Shown: positions 1 through 5,110, counted from the stretch's first letter. The stretch is DNA of 5,110 nucleotides from Thermoplasmata archaeon (GCA_030043835.1 JASHWY010000135.1:1-5110); one strand, 5' to 3'. Made by a program: numbers and translations. The notes: generated by a model from the letters alone, not told the origin.

Positions 1-351
1 AAGCCGGACGAGGTCGGCTGGCCGACGCTTTTCCATCACGGATTGCACTTCATGGTGTTGACCGAAGTGTCGTACTGGGCCGCTCTGACGCTTTCGGGCA
101 AGCTGTGGGTGATGGTGGGTCCGGCCACCTACTCGGCGGATCGGCTGCCCCGGGTCGGAATCTCCCACGTCGCCCGGGCCCGCATCATCCAGAAAGAACC
201 CGAGCGTCTCGCGATACGGGCGACGACCGCGACGACCGAGGGGAAACCGTGCGGTTCGTTGGAGTCGTCCTGGCGCCCGGCAAGCCGAGCCGTCATCGAT
301 CGCGCTAAGATTCCCCTACCCGAGTACCTTCTTGCCGATCTCGCTCCCTGA
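1..351 (+). CDS. Probable hotdog-fold thioesterase-like protein (3' part, start outside window)
   Basis: The frame is open from the first base to a TGA at 349-351, giving 116 C-terminal residues; the true start is upstream of the window. Codons are mostly GC-ending, as in the carboxylase operon, which supports real coding. The N-terminal half visible here (GWPTLFHHGLHFMV, then a Trp/Ala/Leu-rich segment) resembles the His-Gly turn and central helix of hotdog folds. It is followed by alternating strands (SHVARARIIQ, RLAIRATTAT, a TEGKPCGS turn and SLESSWRP). That order fits the PaaI/DUF4442-like thioesterase superfamily, whose members hydrolyse acyl-CoA thioesters or act as dehydratases. The fold call rests on pattern recognition alone. 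Catalytic residues cannot be assigned because the N terminus is missing. A 65-codon gene converges on it from the right. A link to acyl-CoA metabolism would suit the nearby carboxylase operon but is not shown. Confidence 0.55.
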   Translation, partial: KPDEVGWPTLFHHGLHFMVLTEVSYWAALTLSGKLWVMVGPATYSADRLPRVGISHVARARIIQKEPERLAIRATTATTEGKPCGSLESSWRPASRAVIDRAKIPLPEYLLADLAP

Positions 352-397
352 GCGGTCGCCTCCGGGACTCGAATCGCGCCCGTTGTGACGCGCTCAT

Positions 398-418
398 CGC
401 GGTCCGTCACCGGACGCG
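398..418. repeat. Inverted repeat downstream of the hotdog gene
   Basis: The arms GTCCG (402-406) and CGGAC (411-415) pair around a TCAC loop. Three more GC pairs extend the stem (398-400 with 416-418), leaving G401 bulged. It lies 46 bases after the hotdog stop codon and could fold in its 3' untranslated RNA. No T-rich tract follows, and archaeal termination depends mainly on U-runs, so a terminator role is uncertain. Confidence 0.35.
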
Positions 419-447
419 CCTGCCGGTCCCGTCAACAGATTCCGGTC

Positions 448-477
448 GGCGCTCTGCCCAAGTTTTGGGCTGGCGCC
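448..477. terminator. Strong hairpin between convergent genes, possible 3'-end structure
   Basis: The outer arms GGCGC (448-452) and GCGCC (473-477) and inner arms GCCCAA (456-461) and TTGGGC (465-470) pair perfectly. The internal loop is TCT/TG and the apical loop is three bases. The hairpin starts six bases beyond the stop codon of the - strand 65-codon gene, and it lies 96 bases past the stop of the + strand hotdog gene. It is therefore placed to act on both transcripts. There is no U-tract on either side, so it may stabilise 3' ends rather than terminate transcription. Confidence 0.45.
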
Positions 478-483
478 CTCGGA

Positions 484-681
484 CTACGCCTCGCGGAACA
501 ACCCGTAGACGATGGTTCCCTCGCGGTAGGGCATCTGGGAGGCCACCCTGCCGTAGTCGGGGTCATCCGCAATCGAGCGATCTTCCTTTTCGAACGTTCC
601 GGCGTCGTCGTATCGGTAAACGAGAATCTCGAACGCCGTGCGATCGAGCGTGCCCGACCTGTCCCGGAGGATCCGTCCCAC
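484..681 (-). CDS. Small hypothetical protein, 65 aa
   Basis: I do not recognise this protein. The frame runs from a GTG at 679-681 to a TAG at 484-486. It is soluble and charged, with no membrane segment, signal peptide or Cys cluster. A basic N terminus (GRILRDRSG) is followed by a probable strand (AFEILVYRY), an acidic turn region (DDAGTFEKEDRS, DDPDYGR) and a C-terminal strand-like segment (GTIVYGLF). Codons are GC-ending and the composition looks protein-like, unlike the frames overlapping it. No ATG is available upstream: the frame is closed by a TAA at 736-738, inside the TATA box of the shared promoter, so GTG is the only reasonable start. There is no good Shine-Dalgarno before it, so the start is less certain than the frame. 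It is divergent to the zinc-finger gene and convergent with the hotdog gene. Confidence 0.6.
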   Translation of the reverse strand: MGRILRDRSGTLDRTAFEILVYRYDDAGTFEKEDRSIADDPDYGRVASQMPYREGTIVYGLFREA

Positions 682-730
682 GCTGCCCCGCGGGTCCGTG
701 GGTGCGGGAGGGCTCGGGTCGCACCGCCGC

Positions 731-765
731 TTATCTTATATAATATCGTATCATATCTTATTCAT
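731..765. promoter_or_regulatory. Divergent AT-rich promoter with palindromic TATA box and direct repeats
   Basis: This 35-bp block is almost entirely A/T within GC-rich DNA. TTATATAA at 736-743 is its own reverse complement, so TBP could bind for either direction. Its centre lies about 26 bp before the ATG at 766, the usual archaeal TATA-to-start distance, which predicts a leaderless mRNA for the zinc-finger gene. On the other strand the same box would start RNA near 712-715, about 30 bases before the GTG at 681. The octamer TATCTTAT occurs at 732-739 and again at 754-761, 22 bp apart (about two helical turns). The first copy overlaps the TATA box and the second the start region, a plausible operator arrangement. 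No regulator is identified. Confidence 0.65.
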
Positions 766-987
766 ATGACCGACTATACAGAGTGCCCGTTTTGTGACCG
801 CATCTACGAAGACGACGTGTACACCGGTTTGGTGCACCAGCACCCCCTAGACGACCACATTCGATCCGAACACGACAAGGTCAAAGTCCGGAAGGGGTCG
901 AACTACCGGTGGGTCGATAGGGCGGAGGTCGAGTCCCGGCTTGCGGGTGGTAGAACTCCGAGAGTCGCCGTAGTCCGGACCAAGTGA
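766..987 (+). CDS. Small C2H2-type zinc-finger protein, 73 aa
   Basis: The sequence shows Cys7-X2-Cys10 (CPFC), then after 20 residues His31-X4-His36 (HIRSEH), a C2H2-like zinc ligand set. His24 and His26 in the intervening loop are alternative ligands. The Cys-to-His spacing is longer than the usual 12 residues of classical fingers. A basic stretch follows (KVKVRKGSNYRW, residues 38-49), and the C terminus is also basic (PRVAVVRTK). Small single-finger proteins of this kind are common in archaea and are thought to bind nucleic acid or protein; the target here is unknown. The frame is open further upstream, but the ATG at 766 is chosen because a TATA box lies 26 bp before it and the finger begins at residue 7. 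That start implies a leaderless transcript, so no Shine-Dalgarno is expected. Several AT-ending codons make it slightly less GC-rich than the operon genes. It ends with TGA at 985-987. Confidence 0.75.
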   Translation: MTDYTECPFCDRIYEDDVYTGLVHQHPLDDHIRSEHDKVKVRKGSNYRWVDRAEVESRLAGGRTPRVAVVRTK

Positions 988-1171
988 TCAGGGACAGTTC
1001 GAATTCCGCATCCGCGAACTCGCTCCCTTACTTCGCCGGGATTCTCGGGAGTGACGCCGCAGCGGACCCTCCGCGAGGTTCCGTTCCGAGGCCTGTTCCC
1101 TCGCCGACCCGTGCAGCCGCAAGGGTGCGATGGTTCGCGGACGACGTTCGAGTCGTTTGGAACGCCGGGGG

Positions 1172-1192
1172 GTCTCCGACACGATCGGAGGC
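1172..1192 (-). terminator. Hairpin 3' of the carboxylase operon, weak terminator candidate
   Basis: CTCCGA (1174-1179) and TCGGAG (1185-1190) form a perfect six-pair stem with a five-base loop, extended by one wobble and one GC pair. On the - strand it begins 16 bases after the stop codon of the biotin carrier gene. No T-run follows; the next bases are a C-rich run. A second small inverted repeat (ACGAC/GTCGT, 1141-1145 and 1152-1156) lies just beyond. The rest of the 988-1208 gap shows no convincing gene or promoter. Confidence 0.35.
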
Positions 1193-1208
1193 TACCGTTA
1201 CGCGGGGG

Positions 1209-1724
1209 CTAGCCGAAATCTAAGCGGGTCAGCTTCGCGCCGCGATTGACCATTTCGCCCTCGGCGACGAAGAGCTCGAGCACGGTGCACTCCCTCGGCG
1301 CGTCGACGTGCGTCTCCATCTTCATTGATTCGAGGATGAGCAGGGTCTCGCCGGCCTTCACCCGCGCGCCGTTCGCAACGAGGATCCGAACGACCTTCGC
1401 CGGGAAGTGCGAGACCACGAGCTCGTTGACCGACGCGACCCCCGCACCGGCGGCTTTGGGCCCTCCCTTCGCGACGAGTGCGGCGCTCACCAACTCGCCG
1501 TTCACGAGGAACTCGGCGCCGCCCGGGCTCCGTCGGAACGGTCGAACCGAATAGATGCGCTCGGCGATCGAGAGAACGAGCTGGGAAGGTTCGCGTCGGA
1601 CCACGGTCACCCGGAGAGGCTGATCCCACGCCGCGCCCTGGAACTCGTACTGCTCCGGTTCTCCTGCGCTGCGTGAAAGGGTGACCTTCTCGGACCGTCC
1701 CCCTATCGTGATCTCATAGTCCAT
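1209..1724 (-). CDS. accB: Biotin carboxyl carrier protein of acyl-CoA carboxylase
   Basis: This 171-residue protein carries biotin between the biotin carboxylase and carboxyltransferase subunits. The C-terminal biotinyl domain (about residues 100-169) contains the ESMKME motif, with Lys135 as the predicted biotin attachment site. It also has the usual surrounding pattern (PAKVVRILVANGARVKAGE before the motif, and VAEGEMVNRGAKL after). Residues 1-85 form a strand-rich N-terminal region seen in archaeal carriers and reminiscent of the BT domain that links subunits in propionyl-CoA carboxylase; that comparison is inference. A short Gly/Ala hinge (about 86-98) joins the two. The motif has Ser where EAMKM is commonest, a known variant. 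The ATG at 1722-1724 is chosen because GGAGG lies seven bases upstream. A longer open frame exists upstream but is Arg/Ser-rich and is a shadow of the carboxylase gene. The start overlaps the carboxylase 3' end by 11 bp, which suggests translational coupling. Confidence 0.95.
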   Translation of the reverse strand: MDYEITIGGRSEKVTLSRSAGEPEQYEFQGAAWDQPLRVTVVRREPSQLVLSIAERIYSVRPFRRSPGGAEFLVNGELVSAALVAKGGPKAAGAGVASVNELVVSHFPAKVVRILVANGARVKAGETLLILESMKMETHVDAPRECTVLELFVAEGEMVNRGAKLTRLDFG

Positions 1725-3237
1725 CGATGAACCTCCCCCCGCGCTCGAAGGACGGCGGCCTTGGCGCAGTGGCGACTCCGAGTCTTGGGCTCGTGGGCTC
1801 TCGGAACTGATTCTTCGAGAGGATGAGCGCCGCGATGGCGAACCGATCCGGGTCCGACCGTTGCGCCTCCTCGGAGACCCGCTTAAGGACGCCACTGTCG
1901 CTGAGGAAGGAGGTACTGAGCTCGCCGTGCACGAACGAGGGCGTGACCATGACCTCTCGGTGGAGCGGGATCGTGGTCGTGACGCCGACGAGCTTGAACT
2001 CGTGGAGGGCCGTGAGCTGCCTGCGTCGGGCCTCCTCGAACGAGGGTCCCCAGGCGATGAGCTTCGCGAGAAGGGAGTCGTAGTAGGGCGTCACCTCCAA
2101 TCCTTCGTAGAGCGCCGTGTCGACTCGGACCCCGGGACCGGCGGGGAGCCGAAGGTACTCGATCCGTCCCGTGTTCGGCACGAAGTCGGAGAGCGGGTCC
2201 TCCGAGTTGATCCGACACTCGATCGCGACGCCGCTCGGTCGCACGTCCTTCTGACGGAACGGAAGTTTCCCGTGACGAGCCACCTCGATCTGGCTCGCAA
2301 CGAGGTCGATACCGTTCACGAGCTCCGTCACCGGATGCTCAACCTGGAGCCGCGCGTTGACTTCGAGAAAGTAGAACTCTCCGGTGTCGGAATCCCTCAG
2401 GAACTCCATCGTTCCGGCGTTCGAGTATTCGACCGCCTTGGCGAGCGTGATCGCGTGCCGCGCGATCCGTTCCCGTGTCTCTGCGTCGACGACGGGGGAC
2501 GGGGAGAGTTCGACCAGCTTCTGGAACCGTCGCTGGATCGAGCACTCGCGTTCTCCCAGGTGGACGACCTCGGCCGAGCCTTGGCTCGCTAGGATCTGGA
2601 CCTCGATGTGCCTCGGGCGGACGAGCTTCTTCTCCACGAACACCGCCGATCGACCGAAGGCGCTCTCCGCCTCCCGTCGAGACGACTCGAACGCTTCCCG
2701 GATGTCGTCGCGCGACGAGACCTCCTTGATGCCGCGTCCTCCGCCCCCGAACGCACTTTTGAGCAGTACCGGGAAACCAATCTCCTCGGCAAAGCGCGCC
2801 GCCTCGTTCGCATCCTCAAGCGGGTCGGGGGTGTACGGTACGACGGGGATGCCTCTCGCCTCGGCGAGCTTTTTGCACGCGAGCTTGTTGCCGCTCGTCG
2901 CGAGCGCTTCCGGCGAGGGCCCGATGAACGTGAGGGAGTTCTCGCGGCAGAGGCGGGCAAACTCCGAGTTCTCGGAAAGGAACCCGTAGCCGGGATGAAC
3001 CGCGTCGCAGTCGCTCCGGCGGGCGATCTCGACGATCTGCGCGCCGTTGAGGTAGGTCTCCGCCGGGCTCACCCCGGGCATCCGGAACGCGCGGTCCGCT
3101 TCGATCGTGGGCCGGGCCGACGCGTCGGCGTCGGAGTAGATGGCGACCGACTCGATCTCGAGGGTCCTCAAGGCTCGGAGGACACGGAGCGCGATCTCCC
3201 CCCGGTTCGCGATGAGGACTCGCTGGAATTCGTGCAT
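1714..3237 (-). CDS. accC: Biotin carboxylase subunit of acyl-CoA carboxylase
   Basis: This 507-residue ATP-grasp enzyme carboxylates the biotin on the carrier subunit using ATP and bicarbonate in the cytoplasm. Its length is normal for a stand-alone archaeal subunit. The N-terminal domain opens with RVLIANRGEIALRVLRAL (6-23), followed by HPGYGFLSEN (81-90). ATP-binding residues include Lys118 (SGNK), Lys160 and the loop GGGGRGI (164-170). By alignment to E. coli AccC from memory, His210, Lys240, Glu278, Glu292, Asn294, Arg296, Gln298, Val299, Glu300 and Arg342 match the catalytic set; ECSIQRR (231-237) and EVNARLQVEHPVTE (292-305) are diagnostic. The C-terminal domain has VTPYYDSLLAKLIAW (382-396). 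The ATG start has a poor Shine-Dalgarno. An in-frame GTG at 3256-3258 would add seven residues and has GAGAGG 12 bases upstream. A much longer frame upstream lies inside the carboxyltransferase gene and is rejected. The gene starts 59 bases after the carboxyltransferase stop, probably in one transcript. Confidence 0.96.
   Translation of the reverse strand: MHEFQRVLIANRGEIALRVLRALRTLEIESVAIYSDADASARPTIEADRAFRMPGVSPAETYLNGAQIVEIARRSDCDAVHPGYGFLSENSEFARLCRENSLTFIGPSPEALATSGNKLACKKLAEARGIPVVPYTPDPLEDANEAARFAEEIGFPVLLKSAFGGGGRGIKEVSSRDDIREAFESSRREAESAFGRSAVFVEKKLVRPRHIEVQILASQGSAEVVHLGERECSIQRRFQKLVELSPSPVVDAETRERIARHAITLAKAVEYSNAGTMEFLRDSDTGEFYFLEVNARLQVEHPVTELVNGIDLVASQIEVARHGKLPFRQKDVRPSGVAIECRINSEDPLSDFVPNTGRIEYLRLPAGPGVRVDTALYEGLEVTPYYDSLLAKLIAWGPSFEEARRRQLTALHEFKLVGVTTTIPLHREVMVTPSFVHGELSTSFLSDSGVLKRVSEEAQRSDPDRFAIAALILSKNQFREPTSPRLGVATAPRPPSFERGGRFIDGL
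1732..1736 (-). promoter_or_regulatory. Shine-Dalgarno of the biotin carrier gene inside the carboxylase frame
   Basis: On the - strand GGAGG lies seven bases before the carrier ATG, in a longer run of G that also encodes Gly-Gly-Arg near the carboxylase C terminus. Ribosomes finishing the carboxylase reach its TGA (1714-1716) just past the carrier start codon, so the site can support re-initiation. It also decides the carrier start. Confidence 0.8.
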
Positions 3238-3296
3238 CCTGACCGTCCGGGGGGCCACCGAAGCTGTTGTCCTCTCGAGGAGAAAGGTAGCACCCG

Positions 3297-4880
3297 CTAG
3301 AGCTGGATGTTCCCGTGCTTCTTCCCGGGCCGCTGCTCGCTCTTTTTGGCGAGGGCGGAAAGCGCTCGAATGAGCTCCCGGCGGGTCTCTTGGGGCCGGA
3401 TCACCGCGTCGATGATCCCCCGCTCCGCCGCGACGAATGGATTGGCGAGCTTCTCCCGGTACTCGGCGACGAGCCGTGCGAGCGTCGAGGGGTCGCGGGA
3501 CTTCTCGAGCTCCTTCCGGTACACGATCTTGGTGGCCCCCTCCGGTCCCATGACGGCGATCTCGGCCGATGGCCAGGCGAAGTTGAGGTCCGCTCTCGAG
3601 TACTTGCTGCCCATCGCGCAGTACGCCCCCCCGTAGGCCTTCCGCACGATCACCGTGACCTTCGGCACGGTCGCCTCGCAGTAGGCGAAGAGCAGCTTCG
3701 AACCGTGGCGGATGATCCCGCCGTGCTCCTCGTCGGTCCCGGGCATGTAGCCCGGGACGTCGACGAGGGTGACGATTGGGATGTGGAACGCGTCGCACCA
3801 TCGAACGAAGCGCGCCGCCTTCGAGGAGGAGTTCGAGTCGAGAGCGCCGGCGAGATACGCCGGCTGGTTGGCGACGATGCCCACCGTCGCGCCCGCGAGT
3901 CGACCGAACCCGACGAGGATGTTCCGGGCCCAGGCGGCGTGGAGCTCGAAAAAGTCTCCGTCATCGAGGAGGGAGCGGACGATCTGCCTCATGTCGTACG
4001 GCTTGTTGGGATCGGTCGGGACGATCGAGTCGAGGGTTTCGTCCGTCCGATCCGGGTCGTCGGACGACTCGACCCGGGGTGGAAGCTCTGCATTGTTGGA
4101 GGGGAGGAACGAAAGCAGCTTTCGGGTGAGCTCGAAGCACTCCTCCTCCGTCGCTGCCGTGAGGTGGGCCACCCCGCTGAGCTCCGCGTTCGCCCGGGCG
4201 CCTCCCAGCTCCTCGAAGCTCACCTCCTGGCCCAGCGCCGCCTTTACGACGTCCGGGCCGGTGATGAACATGTAGCTCGTTCCCTCCTTCATGATGACCA
4301 CATCGGTCATGGCGGGCGAGTAGACCGCGCCGCCCGCGCACGGACCGAGGATGAGGGAGATCTGGGGGATGACGCCCGACGCGAGGGTGTTGCGGAAGAA
4401 GATCTCGCTGTAGGCGGCGAGGCTCTGAACCCCCTCCTGGATGCGAGCCCCTCCCGAGTCACTGAGCCCGACGATCGGTGCTCCGGACTTGAGCGCGAGG
4501 TCCATCACCTTCGCGACCTTCCTCCCAAAGACGACGCCGAGGGAGCCTCCCTGGACGGTGAAGTCGTGCGCGAAGAGGTACACGGTCCGGCCGTCGACGG
4601 TCCCATATCCGGTGACGACCCCATCCCCGTAGCGCCTCTTCGCCGTCTCCGGTTCTCCGATGTGGACGTGGCCCACCGCGAACCGATCGATCTCCACGAA
4701 CGAGCCCTCGTCCACGAGCATCGCGATGCGCTCGCGAGCGGTTTTCTTTCCCTTCCGATGCTGCTCGTCGATCTTCTCCTGCCCGCCGCCGAGCTCGGCG
4801 GCACGGTTCATCTCCTCGAGACGGTCGAGGACGGACTTCTCGGCTCCGGCCAACCGATGCGCGCCCCCGTCCGGACTCAT
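3297..4880 (-). CDS. pccB: Acetyl/propionyl-CoA carboxylase carboxyltransferase subunit
   Basis: This 527-residue protein, a usual PccB length, moves carboxyl from carboxybiotin to an acyl-CoA. It has the two crotonase-like halves of the family. The N-terminal half carries the acyl-CoA side (GQEKIDEQHRKGKKTARERI at 33-52, SDSGGARIQEGV at 140-151 with the first oxyanion Gly pair, GPCAGGAVYSPA at 179-190). The C-terminal half carries the biotin side (VDVPGYMPGTDEEHGG at 373-388, RKAYGGAYCAMGSK at 413-426, AWPSAEIAVMGPEGA at 435-449). It ends in KKHGNIQL, the typical PccB tail. Cys421 occupies the position that is Asp in propionyl-CoA-specific and Ile in acetyl-CoA-preferring actinobacterial enzymes, so the substrate is not decided. 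The start at 4880 is supported by GGGAGG seven bases upstream, a TATA box, and the family N terminus; an upstream in-frame ATG would add 45 residues across the promoter. It is first in the operon. With no decarboxylase membrane subunits nearby and a biotin carboxylase next to it, a carboxylase fits better than methylmalonyl-CoA decarboxylase. Confidence 0.95.
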   Translation of the reverse strand: MSPDGGAHRLAGAEKSVLDRLEEMNRAAELGGGQEKIDEQHRKGKKTARERIAMLVDEGSFVEIDRFAVGHVHIGEPETAKRRYGDGVVTGYGTVDGRTVYLFAHDFTVQGGSLGVVFGRKVAKVMDLALKSGAPIVGLSDSGGARIQEGVQSLAAYSEIFFRNTLASGVIPQISLILGPCAGGAVYSPAMTDVVIMKEGTSYMFITGPDVVKAALGQEVSFEELGGARANAELSGVAHLTAATEEECFELTRKLLSFLPSNNAELPPRVESSDDPDRTDETLDSIVPTDPNKPYDMRQIVRSLLDDGDFFELHAAWARNILVGFGRLAGATVGIVANQPAYLAGALDSNSSSKAARFVRWCDAFHIPIVTLVDVPGYMPGTDEEHGGIIRHGSKLLFAYCEATVPKVTVIVRKAYGGAYCAMGSKYSRADLNFAWPSAEIAVMGPEGATKIVYRKELEKSRDPSTLARLVAEYREKLANPFVAAERGIIDAVIRPQETRRELIRALSALAKKSEQRPGKKHGNIQL

Positions 4881-4887
4881 CTTCCGG

Positions 4888-4893
4888 CCTCCC
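4888..4893 (-). promoter_or_regulatory. Shine-Dalgarno of the carboxyltransferase gene
   Basis: On the - strand GGGAGG stands seven bases before the ATG at 4878-4880. It fixes this start against the in-frame ATG 45 codons upstream, which would lie beyond the TATA box. Confidence 0.8.
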
Positions 4894-4925
4894 GACCCGC
4901 TGTCGAGGGCGACGGTAGCGAATCG

Positions 4926-4931
4926 TATAAA
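4926..4931 (-). promoter_or_regulatory. TATA box of the carboxylase operon
   Basis: On the - strand the sequence reads CGCTTTATACG. TTTATA is an archaeal TATA box in otherwise GC-rich DNA. Transcription would start about 25 bases downstream, near 4902, giving a leader of roughly 20 bases that just contains the Shine-Dalgarno. The bases upstream of the box (CTCCGC) are not a typical purine-rich BRE, so strength is uncertain. No other TATA-like element is apparent in the gaps inside the operon. Confidence 0.65.
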
Positions 4932-5054
4932 GCGGAGGCACGCGCCCCTCGGACCACTCGCCGTCCTCAAGGTCGTCCGACCCTCGATGGTTCCCGGATC
5001 CGTTCCCAGGACCAACGATGGTTCGCGCCCGCGGGCCGCGCCCGTCGTGAATCA

Positions 5055-5110
5055 TGGGCGCGGCCAGATTCGAACTGGCGACCTTCACCGTGTCAGGGTG
5101 ACGTCATAAC
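5055..5110 (-). tRNA. tRNA-Val (anticodon GAC), 5' part outside window
   Basis: Reading the - strand from the right edge gives the 3' side of the D loop and D stem. Next comes an anticodon stem TCACC/GGTGA with loop CTGACAC, whose anticodon is GAC (5092-5094 on the + strand), reading Val codon GUC. A five-base variable loop AGGTC follows, then a T stem GCCAG/CTGGC around TTCGAAT. The 3' acceptor strand is CGCGCCC with discriminator A. The matching GGGCGCG 5' strand would lie beyond the window. CCA is not encoded: TGA follows the discriminator. No intron is seen next to the anticodon. The gene lies on the same strand as the carboxylase operon, about 120 bases upstream of its TATA box, and is probably transcribed separately. 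Confidence 0.93.

Noticed and set aside
355..420. Possible - strand tRNA remnant suggested by a TTCGAGT-like segment
   Set aside because: The bases flanking the supposed T loop do not pair, and no anticodon arm or acceptor stem can be formed.
385..765. Long in-frame extension upstream of the zinc-finger ATG
   Set aside because: It crosses the intergenic hairpins, the whole opposite-strand 65-codon gene and the TATA box; its translation is Arg/Pro-rich and unlike a protein.
1064..1082. Small inverted repeat in the gap after the zinc-finger gene
   Set aside because: The stem has a mismatch and only four continuous inner pairs, which is expected by chance at this GC content.
984..1223. 79-codon + strand frame after the zinc-finger gene
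   Set aside because: It has low-complexity Ser/Ala/Pro/Arg composition, no promoter or ribosome site, and runs into the 3' end of the carrier gene on the other strand.
1725..1895. N-terminal extension of the biotin carrier frame
   Set aside because: The translation is Ser/Arg-rich and antisense in character, lies inside the carboxylase gene, and a strong Shine-Dalgarno supports the start at 1724.
1861..2592. Long + strand open frames inside the biotin carboxylase gene
   Set aside because: Long antisense frames are expected in GC-rich coding DNA; the - strand frame has every catalytic motif of the family.
3238..3801. N-terminal extension of the biotin carboxylase frame
   Set aside because: Most of it lies inside the carboxyltransferase gene in another frame; the family N terminus begins at about 3237.
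4881..5015. 45-residue N-terminal extension of the carboxyltransferase
   Set aside because: It would start upstream of the TATA box, and the ATG at 4880 has a well-placed Shine-Dalgarno and matches the family start.
4459..5088. Open frame beginning inside the tRNA gene
   Set aside because: Its first residues are a translation of tRNA-Val and the rest is Arg-rich antisense of nothing known; it is a shadow of the carboxyltransferase gene.
1..5110. CRISPR array, insertion sequence or integration boundary
   Set aside because: I found no spaced long repeats, transposase motifs or terminal repeats. The tRNA is only partly visible and no duplicate of its 3' end occurs in the window.

Overview
This GC-rich window looks archaeal, although no single marker settles it. 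Three features support this. Two TATA boxes sit at archaeal spacing, one of them placed for a leaderless transcript. A tRNA-Val gene lacks an encoded CCA. An acyl-CoA carboxylase is encoded as three separate subunits (carboxyltransferase, biotin carboxylase, biotin carrier). The GC content and gene style would fit a mesophilic Thermoplasmatota/Euryarchaeota-like lineage, but that placement is inference.

Layout: the left part (1-987) holds three small, independent genes. The 3' part of a + strand gene (1-351) encodes a probable hotdog-fold thioesterase-like protein. A 65-codon - strand gene of unknown function (484-681) converges on it, and the 132-bp gap between them contains two hairpins. 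An AT-rich block at 731-765 carries a palindromic TATA box. It separates this unknown gene from a divergent 73-residue zinc-finger protein (766-987), whose ATG lies at the expected transcription start, so its mRNA is probably leaderless. The 221-bp gap at 988-1208 lies between convergent gene ends. I see only short hairpins there and no convincing gene.

The right part (1209-4880) is one - strand operon read right to left: carboxyltransferase (527 aa), biotin carboxylase (507 aa) and biotin carboxyl carrier protein (171 aa). It has a TATA box at 4926-4931 and a strong Shine-Dalgarno before the first gene. The last two genes overlap by 11 bp, with the carrier's Shine-Dalgarno inside the carboxylase reading frame. 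Biotin carboxylase carboxylates biotin on Lys135 of the carrier using ATP and bicarbonate. The carboxyltransferase then moves the carboxyl group to acetyl-CoA or propionyl-CoA, giving malonyl-CoA or (S)-methylmalonyl-CoA. All key active-site residues are visible. The residue that normally separates the two substrates is a Cys, so specificity is open. A partial tRNA-Val(GAC) gene on the same strand runs off the right edge.

I found no clear evidence of a new multi-gene system. The least explained part is the divergent pair of small genes around 731-765.
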